The notes: generated by a model not told the origin, from the sequence alone. Positions 1-21,566 are shown, counted from the first letter of the stretch. The stretch: DNA of 64,000 bases from Amoebidium appalachense (GCA_963693365.1 CAVNZM010000016.1:3162001-3226000), one strand, 5' to 3'. Made by a program: numbers and translations.

Positions 1-2625
<2,625 letters not shown>

Positions 2626-2857
2626 GGTTGCGGGATGGTGGATGGAGAGAGGGCATTGACTTCGCACATGCGAGGCTCGGGGTCTGACTCATATGCATGG
2701 CCCAGTCTCGTCTAGAGTATACATTGTGATTTCATAGTGGGCACCTCCACCCACTGGGCCGACTCCCGAGGTTTGGTGACGTCACTTCGCGAGGGGCTAC
2801 AGTCTGCAAACTTATGCACTCGCACAACTGACCCTGTCAACTACTGAGGTGACTCGT

Positions 2858-2954
2858 ATTTTTCCTTACACACACAGCGAACACTGGACTCTCGGGACCA
2901 TAGAGCCGCCGCGAGAGAAAGCATGCACGCGGTCGCGAGAGTGTAAGGAAAAAT
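2858..2954. repeat. Perfect 14-base inverted repeat in divergent promoter
   Basis: ATTTTTCCTTACAC at 2858-2871 is the exact reverse complement of 2941-2954. The 69-base loop is GC-rich and contains further CTCTCG/CGAGAG pairs. It could form a cruciform or be a paired binding site. Confidence 0.7.
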
Positions 2955-3151
2955 AGTGGGTGTGAGGCGAACGGCAAGTCCATAGCAGCCCAGGCACCGT
3001 CAGTACGTGCCAGCAACTGACCATATGCGCTACCACCTACTGAGGCGGTGTCTCCTTTCTTTTTTTTTTTTTTTTTTTTTTTTGCTTAAAAGGGCCGCCT
3101 GAAGTAGATGTATAACGTCGCACGTGCGGCAACACGTCAGTACGTGTTAGC

Positions 3152-3357
3152 CATATGCGGACACACACAGCCCGGAGTTATTGTTCTTATATCTCTGGTT
3201 GTTTATCAAAACTTCTTTCTTGCGCCCCAAACCTTGCTTACACTGACAACTGACCATATGCGGACACACGCAGCCCGGAGTTATTGTTCTTATTTCTCTG
3301 GTTGTTTATTAAAAACTTCTCTCTTGCGCTTTAAACCTTGCCTACAGTATGACGGGT
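3152..3357 (+). repeat. Two-copy tandem repeat, period 103
   Basis: A unit beginning CATATGCGGACACAC at 3152 recurs at 3255 with about 10 percent change, including CCCGGAGTTATTGTTCTTAT and TCTCTGGTTGTTTAT. A shorter relative with CAACTGACCATATGCG lies at about 3014-3029. It is immediately upstream of the copy B start codon. Confidence 0.75.
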
Positions 3358-3424
3358 ACCGGAGCCCTCCGTTAAATTTCAGACCCAAGTGAGGTTCCCT
3401 CTCTCCGGCCACCACTTAGCAACC

Positions 3425-4150
3425 ATGGCGCCTCGTTTCTCCTCTGCCCCCTTATTGCCAGCAGACCCACAGGCAGGTGCGTGTCTTAGTGTGTTCATGT
3501 TGTGTGCACACAGCCGTTTGCGCTTTGCCTTTTGTGCTGCCAACTCGTTTTGCTGTGCTACCCCCGCCCCCCCCCCCCCCCTCCCCTCCCCCCCCCCTCC
3601 CCTCCCCCCCCCTCCCCCTCCCCCTCCCCCGCCCCTCCCCCCCCCCCCCCCCCGGCCGCTCCTTCTCCTGTCTCCTCGAAAAACCGACTGAGGAATGTTC
3701 TTGAGCTCTCTTCTTCCTACTCTGCACCCGAAAGACTATCGGCCCTCTCCTGACGTTCCCTTGCTGCTCATCGTTTGCTTTCCATGCTGGACCATCTGTG
3801 AAGCCCACCTGATCCCCCCCTCCCTCCCCCAAACACGCACACACACCCTCCATTTCCCACTACCTCCGTTACCTGCGCTGCCCTCTCCTGCCCATACTCT
3901 CTTTTGCATTTGCACAGCTTCGGAGCTGCACATGCCCTAAGTTGCCATGAAGTGTCCATTCTCGTGCCCCATGTATATTGGCACAATACACCTGATCGGC
4001 ATATGAATCCTACACCTCTCCTCCCTCATTTTAACTATGCACCTGCCGTCATATGCTCTTCTTGTGCCCGCCGTTTCCCGATTTGTTGTTGGGCTTTACA
4101 AGCGTTGGTGTCTTGCCTTCCTGCCTGTGTTGTGTGCGTGCCTGCGTGTG

Positions 4151-4186
<36 letters not shown>

Positions 4187-4242
4187 TGTGTGCGTGCGTG
4201 CGTGCGCGGGTTCGTGTTTGAGTGGGTGTGCAGTGTGTGTGT

Positions 4243-4310
<68 letters not shown>

Positions 4311-5239
4311 CTATGTATGTGTGCCTGTGTGTTTTTATTTGTATGTGTCTCGTGTGTGTGTATACGTGTGGGCATATGCATATGAGGGAGGGGAAGGGGA
4401 GGATGGGAGGTAGGGAGGCAGAGATGGCTGGAGTGCCTGTGGGCCACACGGTCGCCTGGTTGGGGGTGAGGGTGGGGCTTGTTATGTGGTGCAGGTGTTA
4501 CTTTGCTTTTTTGTTTGTGTTCGAGCGTGTGTGGTGTTGCATATGTGTGCGACTGTGGCCTGTGTGTGTGTCAACGCACACGCGCGCATGTGTGTGTTTG
4601 TGTGTATGTGTGTGTGTCTGTGTCTGTATGCCGGTGGACATGTGTGTGGTTGTGTGGGTGGGTGGGTGGGTGGGTGGGTGGGTGGGTGGGTGGGTGTGGG
4701 TGTGGGTGTGTGGGTGCACACAGATGTTCTGGGGGGTATCACAATGAGTCATTTTTTGTGTGTCGGTGGTTGTGTATGAACATGTTTTGCCCCACTTTGT
4801 GTGTTTGTGTGTGTGTGGTTGTGGCTCTGATGTGTACGTGTTCGAATGTGTGTCCATACTATTGCAGGGGTGGATGTGTTTATGTGTCTGTTAATCTGCA
4901 CCTCCCCCCCCCCCCCCCCCCTCCCCCTTCCCTGCTCGCCCCCTCACCCAAACAAAAGAGGAGGAGGGGGGGGGGTTGCTTTACAACACTTGCTTTCACA
5001 CGTGTCTTTTTCACTGCACACATGAGCACACAAAAAAACACACACACACACACACACACACTGACACACACACTCTCTCTGTCTCCACTCCCCCCCCCCC
5101 CCCTCCCACCCTCCCCGTCTTTCTCTATGTCTTCCTCTGCAAGCAAGTACTCACACATCCCCCACCTCCCCTCCCCCCCCCCCCCCCCCCCCCCGCAAAA
5201 ACACACAGACACACGCATACACACTCGCACACACGCACG

Positions 5240-5329
<90 letters not shown>

Positions 5330-7405
5330 CACGCTGACCTTTGGTCATCCACCTCCATTACTTACCCCTTCCCCCTTTATCGATATGTGCATGCATGCTC
5401 ACGTGCATGCACATATCCATACAAAAGTCCCCTTTCAAGCGCCCATACAAGCGCCCAAACACCAGCACATGTGCCCCCCCCCCCCCCTCCCCCCCCCCCC
5501 CCCTCCCTCCCCCCTCCATTCACCCACTGCACGTGCTGACACACGTCCATCCCCAGGCTGCCCCCTAGCCCACCTCCCACCCGAGACCCGCGCCCACATT
5601 GTGAGCTTTCTGGGGCTGCAAGACAGGGCCCGGCTGTCGCAGACATGCCGCCACATGGCCCACTTGGCCCGCAGTTCACTGCCCGGCACAGTCACACTGC
5701 AGCTGCCCCCGGGGGACGTGGACGGAGATGAAAGCAATAACAGGGCACCACAGGCGTGGAGAATTCAACTCTTTCGGTTTCTCGGGGGATGGGCCCCATC
5801 TTTTGGGACTGTTTGCATCCACTTTCGGTATTTGTGCCGGGAATTCGGGGTCGGCGAAAACAACACTGACGGAACATTCGAGTTTGCCCTTGGGTGCTTG
5901 GCCAGTAGGCTGGCAGCGGCTCCGAACGTCAATGCATTGGTGTGGATCGGTGGGGATGACGATATGTCTAAAACTTTCGAGTACACGTGTGTGCGCATTG
6001 TGCTCGAGCAGATGGGTGGGCTGCTTGGCGGGTTAGGCTGGAGGCAGCTGTGTGCCTGGAGTCGGCATGTTTCGATGCGGTGTGGCGAATCTGCCTAAAC
6101 CTGGTTGCCCTCGATATGGTCAAGTGTGAGATACCCACATCTGGTTGGGCGGCCAAGCCAAACATGCGCACATTCCTTGCAGAAGGGTGCACTCGTGATG
6201 GGGATTTTATCCTTACCCTTCCGTTTTCCCTCGTTGAGAGCATGCCGAACATAACCAGGCTGTGTTTAATTGGGGAAGTCATACCTGACGATATCCCGCA
6301 GCTGGTGCAAGCAGTGAGCATGTGCACCCTGCTTAGGTCTCTGATCCTCCGTTTCAATTTCGTCCCTCCTCCATATTTAGATGCACCGCTTCAAGGCATG
6401 ATCGACCTCTCCCCACTTGCCTCGTGCACACGTATCGAAATCTTCAGCATGTATATCGGCAATACCAACTTGCGATGGCACGCAAACAACATGCCAGACT
6501 TTCCAAGCCTTCGCCAAGTACGTGTAGAGCTATTATCCGGTCGTCCATCGTTTTCGTCTATGCAGCTGACCAGCATAAGACTTAAAGGGCCCTTGCCACA
6601 AACAGGACAAGTCCTTGAAGTCGACATCCCAACCCATCACGTCCGGCGGTTGGATTTGGGCTTTGTTCGATGGCCCAATGCAAGCGTGCAGCTTGGGAAC
6701 ATGAAAATGTTGGAGGACCTACGTCTACGGAAGTGTGATTTGGTGGCCACCAAAGGTGATGAGGTAAATCTAGCCAATCACCCACGCCTGTGTTTGCTCA
6801 GTTTCACGAACATGGCCGTGGTGAGTCTGGGTGTGGCCCCACCACAGGGTCTATCGAGGCTGCAGAGCATATATGTCTCTTCGTGTCCAAACCTCGCCGA
6901 CATTAGCGCAATAGCCGGTAGCTCGGTGAAAGAGGTTTCCCTTCGGCTCGGTGAAATACACGGCTTGAGAGACCTGAACGGCGTTGTTGGCTGCACACAC
7001 CTCCAGAGATTGGTAGTGCAGGCCTTGCCTTTGTCCAACATTGACGGGTTGGCCGGCCTACCTGTTACCCACGTTACTTTGTGGAATTCCCGGACGCTCG
7101 ATAGTGTCGCACCACTGGCAAACTGCCCACAACTGCATGATGTCGCAATAAGTAGCATGCCCAACCTGCGCGACATTAGCCCCATAAGTCGATGCCAGCA
7201 ACTAAGGTATATATCTCTATCTTATCTTCTGGTGGTCGATATATCCAGCCTGGCCGGGCATCCATCACTCCTGAACCTGGCACTGTGGGGCATGGCGCAT
7301 GTGAGCGTGAAGGTGTTGGCGGTGTGCCCGAAGCTGTCTGGCTTATGGGTCGAGCCCGCCCTGGCAGATGGCTCGGACGTACACTTGTGCCAACTCATTG
7401 CCCAG
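3425..7405 (+). CDS. F-box/leucine-rich-repeat protein, copy B
   Basis: Exon 1 is 3425-3476 ([17 protein letters not shown]; donor GTGCGT). Exon 2 is 5557-7405 (acceptor CCCCAG; donor GTAGGC), joined in phase 1. The protein has an N-terminal F-box, [20 protein letters not shown], at about residues 23-60. About 500 residues of degenerate leucine-rich repeats follow, with units such as [18 protein letters not shown] and [15 protein letters not shown]. The expected role is substrate adaptor of an SCF ubiquitin ligase, inferred from the family. The open frame changes by one base at about 6020-6045: the upstream frame ends at a TAA near 6098, and the LRR frame is open across the same point. No intron fits there, so this is a real indel or a sequence error. 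The 2-kb intron 1 is almost entirely simple repeat. A downstream acceptor at about 7712 could add the second LRR block in phase 0. Confidence 0.75.
4234..5330 (+). repeat. Simple-repeat-filled intron 1 of F-box copy B
   Basis: (GT)n at about 4234-4303, GGGT-type repeats at 4658-4700, (CA)n at 5247-5322 and C runs at about 4900-4920 and 5173-5194. The long frames across it ([12 protein letters not shown]) are repeat translations. Confidence 0.9.
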
Positions 7406-7675
7406 GTAGGCTTGAGCCCTTTGATTCCCTCCCCCCCCCCCCCCCCCCCCCCTCTCCCCCCACCCCCCTCCCCCACCATGCATATATGTGCGCGTGTGCG
7501 TGCGCGCGTGCCTGTGCGGGTGCCTGTGCGGGTGCGTGTGCGTGTGTGTGTGTGCGCGCGCGCGTGTGTGTGTGCGTGTGTGTGTGGGCCGCGGTGTGTG
7601 TGTGTGTGACTTGTGCAAACAAGTGTGCATCCATGTATAGGGCTGGTCATCCTTTTTGTCTTTGCACTGAACAAG

Positions 7676-8519
7676 TCTAACACTTAAAGGGCACTCGGTT
7701 CCTCGGGCAGAGAGTGAAGCAGAAAAAGTGCTCGAGGTTGACATATCTTCCTGCCGTGTCCGGCGGTTGGATTTGGACTGTGTGCGGTGGCCCAAAGCAA
7801 GCAAGCAGGTTGGGAACATCAAACGGTTGGAAAATCTCAGCCTACAGGAGTGTGACTTAGTGGGCAATGACGGGACGGTATATCTGGCCAACCATCCTCA
7901 CCTGTGTACGCTCATCATCAAGCACATGCCCGTGATGAGTCTGGGTGTGGCCCCACCCCAGGGCGTATCGAGCCTGCGAACGGTCTGGATCGAAAATTGC
8001 CCAAACCTCGCCGACATCGGCATATTGGCGGGTAGCTCGGTGAAAGACATCATCGTGGACGAAACGAGCGGTTTGAGAGACCTGAGCGGCGTTGTTGGCT
8101 GCACGAGTCTGCAGGACTTGACGGTGTACTCACCGTCTCTGTCCAACATTGACGGGTAACCGTTGTCGGGCCTACCCATAACCAGTCTTGTGTTGCAGAG
8201 TTCCCGGACGCTCGATAGCGTTGGCCCACTAGCCAACTGCCCTCGGCTGCATGGTATCGAGCTGGGTGACATGCCCAACCTGCACGACATCAGGATTCTC
8301 TCTCGCTGCCCACGGATGGAATATTTGCACCTATCCTCACTCCCACGGGCCGACCTTTCTAGTCTGGCCGGGCACCCATCGCTGGTGGAGCTCCATATGA
8401 ACGAAATGAAACATGCGAGTGTGGGGACATTAGATACGTGCCCGAAACTGCGGCGGGTTGACATCTGGCCCGTTCTTGCAGATCGTTCGGACAAGCGCTT
8501 GCAGCGAATCATTGCAAAA
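7676..8519 (+). pseudogene. Duplicated LRR block of the F-box gene, in-frame stop
   Basis: This block is a tandem copy of 6577-7405. It starts at CTTAAAGGGC and ends at a matching splice donor (ATTGCAAAA|GTGTGC at 8520, against ATTGCCCAG|GTAGGC at 7406). The LRR residues align throughout, for example VRRLDLDCVRW with [12 protein letters not shown] six-base insertion creates an in-frame TAA at 8157-8159, and the frame continues cleanly to 8519. If spliced to exon 2 it would extend the protein by about 148 residues and end at this TAA. Otherwise it is a decaying duplicate. The copy lacks the F-box and the first third of the LRR region. Confidence 0.7.
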
Positions 8520-8528
8520 GTGTGCATG

Positions 8529-8563
<35 letters not shown>

Positions 8564-8625
8564 CCCCCCCTCCCCCCGCCTCCCACCTCCCCCCGTTCCG
8601 TTTGCTGGTGTTGGATAATTGATTG

Positions 8626-8696
8626 TGTTTGCCTTTACATGTGTCCTGCATCGTGTTTCTCATCGTAGTTGTAATTCGAAACCGTGTTCCGCATTC
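8626..8696 (+). repeat. Dispersed repeat, copy 1
   Basis: A 71-base segment (TGTTTGCCTTTACATG to CCGTGTTCCGCATTC) recurs at 38899-38969 in Rab24 intron 4 in the same orientation, with about 15 percent change. Both copies are followed within about 20 bases by a poly-C tract. Confidence 0.75.
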
Positions 8697-10942
8697 CCCC
8701 CTCCCCCCCCCCCCCCCCCCCCCCCCCCCCACACACACACCCCTTGGCCTCCCCACGTGCATCAGCAAAACCCCAAACGTGAACAACCAGTCTCGTGATT
8801 GGAGCGCATCACCTTTTTTGAAGTTCAGTGGTTGCGTAAAAAGGAGCAAATGTGTCGCATGGTGTACATGGCTGCATTTTTCTTTGGTTGCCAAATTGGA
8901 ATTTGCTATCACTGATTGGTTCGGCTAGGGACTGCAGGACACATAGTGTACGATAAGATTTACTAGAACCATAAGAACAGGGGGGTGACTGAAATTTGGA
9001 TTATAGGAAAATTGGTTAACCCTGCCAACTCGGATGGATTTTTATGAGCCTCCCCCCCCCCCCCCCCCCCCCTCCCCTCCCCCCCCTCCCCCCCGCCCCA
9101 CACGCACATGCACGCACACGCACACGCATGCACACGCACAAGCAGGCACACACACATGCACGCACACGCACACACGCACATACATACGCACACGCACACC
9201 CACACCCACACCCACACACACACACACACACACCGACGTAGTTCAAGAACACGAGTGCTATGGTCGGTCGAAAATTTCAGATAATTAGCCCCATCTTTAG
9301 GGTAGCCATCTTCTTAATTTCAGTCACCCTCTGTAAATCACGAGCATAGGTCACACGAAGATACTAACACCCTACCATGTGTGTGCAGCGGCGCTCAAAT
9401 ACTCGTGAATGGGACTCCGTGGATACACCAATCTGGTGCGCATGTGCACGTGTACATACGTGCCTGGAAGGCAGGAACACATGTACACAAATGCGCTGAC
9501 ACATGCACACGCTTATCCTGGTACACGTTGGTACACATGCACACACACGCGCACACGCACACACACATGTGTACACATTCGTGTTGTTGAGACACCATAA
9601 GGGTATTCAGTGGCTGGAATTTTGGTTTACTTTAAGTGTAGTCTGATGGGTCTCTGCACATTTTCTCCGTTTTGATATGCCGTGTATTATCAATAGAACA
9701 GTTCCGGTTTTTAAAATTTACCGCATATAGATACATGTTGCAGACTGAGTGTGAAGTGATTGTGGTAAGCAATGTGGTGTATACATACGGTTGCATTGTT
9801 CTTGTCTGTCTGGGCTTCCACCCAAGTGACACAGCAGTGGTGCATATCTATCCTGTAACTCTGTTGTGTATATGCATAGCTGGCAAAGATAACGATGAAG
9901 TTGACCCATCCCAACAATGTGGTGATGACCTACAACCCGGTCTGGGGCACTGGATATGAGTTGATTTGTTGTAGGCTAGCTTGTACTGTTAGTATCTATC
10001 TTACTGCCTTGGTTTTCCATCTACCAGTGGCACTTGTGTGCCTAAATGATACATGTATAACGTGCGTGTAACGGTAAATGGCACTATGTATGAGGTGCCT
10101 GTGGCGGTATTGGTTTTAATATATGACACCCGGGGTGTTGACAAGTTGGCTGAAGGGAGTGGCCAATAAATACTCAATGATCCCATGATTTACAAAATAT
10201 GGTGGGCATGCATCCCGTGCATGCCCAACACAATTTTTTTAATTTGCATTACACATGTACATGCACATTTGGGGCATCCGTGAGCCTGGAATGAGCCCTC
10301 AGAACACGATCATCTAAATGTTAGTTACAAGTCGGTGGCTGTTTAAGCAGATGCTTAAATCATTATATACATGTGGCACTGAACTGTGTGCCTATTCCAC
10401 AAACGTTATAGATACATGCGTGCCATAACTGTGAATGCACAGCTTTATGTACTTATCCTCTATAATCATTCAAAACATGTGCAGTTACTCAGCGCCACCT
10501 CCCCCCCCCCTCTTCACATTTCAACCGGTCCCTAGGACACAAATTAATCCCCCCCCCCCCCCCCCCCCCCCCCCCCAGGTCCACCAGTGCACTCGAACGT
10601 CCCACACAGCTATAAACAAACACAGACAATCCAACCCATCTCAAACCAGGTCCTGCACATGCACGTGTACTGGCCAAACTCGGAAGACACCGACGGATAA
10701 GCACCTGACGCAGGGCATGTCTGGCTGGCCCCCGGGGGCTCAGCCCGCCCGTTTCTGCTTGCACGGGCAAACCGCCCACCCCCACCCCCCGACCTTCCCT
10801 GCACATATCCACCATGCACGTGTGTGCCCAACCAACCACATGCAACACTCAGCACGTACCCAGTCAAGTGCACAGTGCTTGGCTGCCCCCGGCGCCACGT
10901 GCCGTGCCCATCCAGGACGCTCTGCAATGTGCCACGTGGCCG
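8697..10942. other. Spacer between convergent F-box B and RCC1 genes
   Basis: No convincing exon seen. It holds a poly-C tract (8700-8730), CA-type repeats (9180-9235) and about 1.2 kb of unique, AT-richer DNA (9240-10500). A perfect hairpin GGGCATGCA/TGCATGCCC with a 5-base loop sits at 10204-10226. Short frames such as 9672-9959 show no recognisable domain. Confidence 0.5.
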
Positions 10943-16898
<5,956 letters not shown>

Positions 16899-17564
16899 GG
16901 CAAGGCTGCGTGGGCGGCGAGGTCCCACTACCGCATACAAAGGAGGTGCATAGGGGAAGGGCAGGGACTAGTTGCTGATATAGCGCGCTGCTTTTATGCT
17001 TTGTAGTGCTGATATATAATGGGTATGTATCAATTTTATGTACCAAAACGACTGAGGTTGTGTGTGCACACAAGACACAAGACTCACAAGACTCTGGTCT
17101 GGTCAGCTGACTGAAAGCAGTCCCCCTACACCAAATAAACAGGGTCAACCAATCCGCATGCAGATTGGATGCGTATCGATCCAATAGGACGCATGTCGAT
17201 TCTCCCTACACACCCTTGGGCCGCACCCGTGCATCCCGCGTGCGCACAAAGCACAGAGCACCATGACAGCTCTGCAAGAAACAGACCCTGCAAGAGACAA
17301 CAGTGCACATATGGACAGTATGCTATGCCAAAATAGGTTGTGACAAAACAGGTACTGTTTTTGATATGCTATTTATTTCTCTTCTTCAGTATTTAAATAA
17401 CACGGATCGCAATGGACGCCGCTTTTAGCTGTCTCTCCTGCAGCCACTGTAAGATCATTCATAACATGGCAGCTATTGAAATGGTACGCTGACATACTTA
17501 TAGGACAGGTATGTCATTCACACCATACCCCACTCAACCAGTTACACATATTTAGTTTTCGATC
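16899..17564. promoter_or_regulatory. Bidirectional spacer, RCC1 / NIPA-like genes
   Basis: 666 bases of unique sequence with no microsatellite separate the two divergent start codons. Promoter function is inferred from orientation and spacing. Stretches such as GATATGCTATTTATTT near 17361 are AT-rich, but no TATA box can be assigned. Confidence 0.5.
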
Positions 17565-18586
17565 ATGGCGCTACCGCAGTGGGTGATAGGTGCACTGCTC
17601 AACATAGTTGGGTCAGTGTCTATCAACCTGGGCACCAACCTGGTCAAGCTCAGCCACCGCACCACCGCATACAGGAGTCCTTGGTTCCACCTGGGCTTTG
17701 CGCTGTTCTGTGCTGGCAACGTGCTGAACTTCATATCCATGGTGGGTGTGTGTGCGTCTGTGGTGTCTGTGGGTCTTATGTCCGTGCTACTTAATGTACG
17801 CTTGCTGGTGGGGCGCACAAAAAGCTGTGTTTTTTTTGGGTGAAGGTTGAGCCTGGGTGGGGCAATTATGGTATCTGCATGTGTTGCGTGTGAGTGCCAC
17901 GTGTGTGTGCTGTGTCATTGGGCGTGCGTGCACGCACGTAAGCTCCTCACAACAACACTCAACTAATTTGTGTCTGGTTTTGTTTTATTATGAACCCAAC
18001 TTGATTGCCGTGATCATTCTTGTTGTGGTTTTTATTCATTTTTAATTATTTATTATTATTATTACTATTTATATTATTATTATTATTATTGGGGGGAGGG
18101 GGACGGGGGGGGAAGGTGTGTAAGTGTTTGTGTGGGGGGGGGAGGGGGAGTGGGGAGGAAAAGAGGGGGGAACCGATTACTATTCTTATACACTAACTTT
18201 TCTTCAGTAAATACACCGAAATAAATGTTCGTGAGTGTGTCCGGGAGGCACAGACATAGGTTTCACCTGGTTCCTCACTTTGAATTCAGTACAGCTGGGT
18301 GATAAACTTTGGGCTGTTCGTTTATAGCAACCGGCCACATAAACTCTCTTCTTGTGAGCTTGTGGGCTCTAGAGACCCTTATATGAACTGGTGTGGTTGT
18401 GTACCGTTTGGGATGACGTGCAAGTTTCAGGGCTACACAGCACAGATGCTGCTGGCAGCGCTTGGGTCTGTGCAGTTTCTTACCAATGTGGTGTTTGGCC
18501 GGCTGGTGCTGGGGGAGAGGGTGACGTGGCGAACCTTGGCTGGCACGGCACTGATAGTGGCAGGCAACGCGTAAGTGTGTGTGTGT

Positions 18587-18629
<43 letters not shown>

Positions 18630-19893
18630 GTGCATGCGTGCGACTGTGTTGTTGGGTAGGTACCTGCGTCTGAACACGTTTGTGTATTGCTAATCATGTG
18701 TGTGTGCACGGGCGGTGGATGTGTTCTATTGTACACATACCTGAGCACTAATGGGTGCCTGTACCTATGGGCTTGAGTCAGTAGTGTGTGCATGTTTTTG
18801 TGTGGTTGTGTGTTTGTCTTGTATGTGCCTGCGCATCTTTAGGACCCAGTATCACTGGTCAACCCCCGTCACTGTTAGCTGGTTGGTTTACCCAAACAAT
18901 AGCCCCACAAGAGTGCAGTCACATCGTGTCCTTTTTCCCTTTTTTTTTTTTTTTTTTTTTTTTCTTGTGGTGGTGGTGGTGGGGGGGGGGGGGGGGGGAG
19001 GGGGGGGATTGGCTGGTACTGACCCCCCCCCCCCCCAGGCTGATATTTGCGTTTGCCAGCCACGAGTCCAACAAGTACTCGTTACACGACCTCATATCCT
19101 TCTACACAGGTGGGTGTGTGTGTGTGTGTTGGGGGGGGGGGGGGGAGGGGGGTGGAGGGGAGAAGGGGTGAGAGGGGTGCATGTGGGGATGATGGGGGGT
19201 GGGGTGCTGACTGGGAGTGGGCACAGACACGGCATACGTCGCCTACTTGGGGGTGGCAGGGGGGCTGGTGGTGGTACTGCAGACGACAGCAGTTGTTTTG
19301 CAGCGCAGGAGAAGGTGTGTGTGCGTATGCTTGTGTGTGGGTGTGTGGGTGGGTGGGTGGGTGTGTGTGTCGTGTGTGTGTGTGTGTGTGTGCGTGTGTG
19401 CGTGTGTGTGTGTGTGTGAGTTTTCGTTGGGGGGAGGGGGGGGGAGGGGGTTGGTGGTGGTGGTGGGTGTGTGTGTGTGTGGGCAGGGGAGGGGAAGAGG
19501 GAGGGAGGGGGTGGCGGTGGTGGTGTGTGGGTGGGTGGTGGGTGTGGGGGGGGGGGGGATGGGACGGAATGGTGGTTGTGGTTACCCCGGGGGGGGAGGG
19601 AGGGGGGGTTAGTTGGGTGGGTGGATGCCACCTGGTGGGGGTATTGGTGTCGGCGTGGTTGTGCGTGTGTAGGTTGCTTAGGTGTGGTTGTGTGGGTGTG
19701 TGTGTGTTGGGGGGGGGGGGGGGGGGGGGGGGATGACGGGGGGAGCGGAACGCGGGGTGGGCATATGTGCGCGTCTAGAGGTTGGGGTAAAGGGATGGGG
19801 CAGGGAGGGGCGCCTGGAAGGGTTTTGGAGCCCTGTAGGAGGTGAGTGATTGGAGGTTAGGTGAGCCCGGGGAAGTAAAGGGGAGAGGGGGGT

Positions 19894-19967
<74 letters not shown>

Positions 19968-20183
19968 AGGTGGGGAAGGGCTGCTGGGGGTGGCAAGTGT
20001 TGGGAAAGGGATATCTGCAGTGGAGAAGAAAAAGGTGGAAAGGTAACCAAGCACTAAGAGGGAAGGAGACGGGGAGAGGGGTAGAGGGGTTGTGGGGGAG
20101 GGGGAGATGGGTGTTGGGTAAGTATGGCAGAACTGTGAAAGGGTACGAGTGGATCGATGTGTGGTTGGGCATAGATGTGTGTG

Positions 20184-20239
<56 letters not shown>

Positions 20240-20629
20240 TTGCGCTGTTGCGCGCACGTGTTTGTGCGTGTCTGTCTGATTGGCGGGGGGGTGTAGGCAG
20301 GGCCTTCTATCCATCAATGGGCGCACCGCCCACTACCTGCTGCCGTTTGCTTATGCAATGGTGTCAGGGCTGGTGGGCACACAGAGTGTGGTCCTGGCTA
20401 AGAGCCTGTCAGTAGGTGCATGGGGGTGTGCATGGGGTGGCTGTGTGAGTGTGTGGTTAGGTTTGTGTGAGAGTGTCTGCTGGGAGGAGGAGGGTGTGGG
20501 GTTGTGGTGGTAGTGGTGGTGGTAATGTGTGTGTGAAGGGGGGAGGGGGGGAGAGGGGGGGGGGGGGGGAGGGGGGGGGGCTGAATGTGTATGTGAGTGG
20601 GGCGAGAGGGAGGGGGATGAGGGGAGGAA

Positions 20630-20663
<34 letters not shown>

Positions 20664-21532
20664 GATGGGGGGAAGAGGAAGGGGGGGGGGGGGGGGGGGG
20701 GGGGGATCTGGTTGTCGTGTGTGCCGGTGGGGCTGTATGCGGGCATGGGATCGGTGGGTTGGGTGGGTGGGGGTGGGGTGGGGTGGGGGGGGGGGAGGGG
20801 GAAGCCGGCATGGTCGAAAATTTTGCAAGAACCAATCAAGCCCCCACTTATTTTGCGGTAGGGGCGCATCAAGGAGACTCAACAATACGGGGGGTGGGAT
20901 TTGGGAGATGAGTGGGTTGGGTGTGGGTCGGTGGGTGGGAAGGGGAGAAGGTGGAAGAGGGGGGAGGGAGGGGGGGGGGGGGGGGGGAGGGAGGGGTAAT
21001 TCTGATAAGGGTTTTGCAGGTGCTATTTCGGCAGACGGTCACACACAGCAACTACAACATGTTCACATCCCCCCCTGCCTATGCCATCATGGGGGGATAT
21101 GCGGGGGCTATGGTGTTCTGGCTGGGAAGACTCAACCATGCACTCGTGAGATTTGACGGCCTTTTCATCGTGCCGTGCATGCAGGTAGGCTGTCACATAG
21201 TATGGTGCTGCGAAAAATCGATCAATGTAAAGTGCCCACATTTAGTCTGGTTTACTGACACAATTGGACCCATATTCCTACTTTTTTATTGTTTTATATA
21301 TATACCAACATTTAACTCCCGTATCGATAAGTTCGGACATTGCTGCGATGCATATTGGACTTATTGTGATAGCAGGAGGCTTGGTATTTCTGCAGGTCGG
21401 GGCATACACACATACACACATACATGTGTCGGCACCTGAGGAGGGGTGAAGGAAAGGAGGTGGAGGGCAAAAGGCGGGACATGGGAGATAGGAGGTGGGT
21501 TGGCGGTCGGAGGGGGTACGGGGGGGGGCGGG

Positions 21533-21566
<34 letters not shown>

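Larger units (their letters stand above)
2626..3424. promoter_or_regulatory. Shared spacer between two divergent F-box genes
   Basis: About 800 bases separate the two start codons, both of which sit in the context CAACCATG. The spacer is nearly free of microsatellites, apart from a T run at about 3058-3083. It holds a perfect 14-base inverted repeat (2858-2871 and 2941-2954) and a tandem repeat at 3152-3357. A bidirectional promoter is inferred from gene orientation; no core promoter element was identified. Confidence 0.5.

Noticed and set aside
17742-17843. Extension of NIPA exon 1 to 17795 or beyond
   Set aside because: The frame is open, but the transmembrane pattern of the family continues only when 17741 is joined to 18431.
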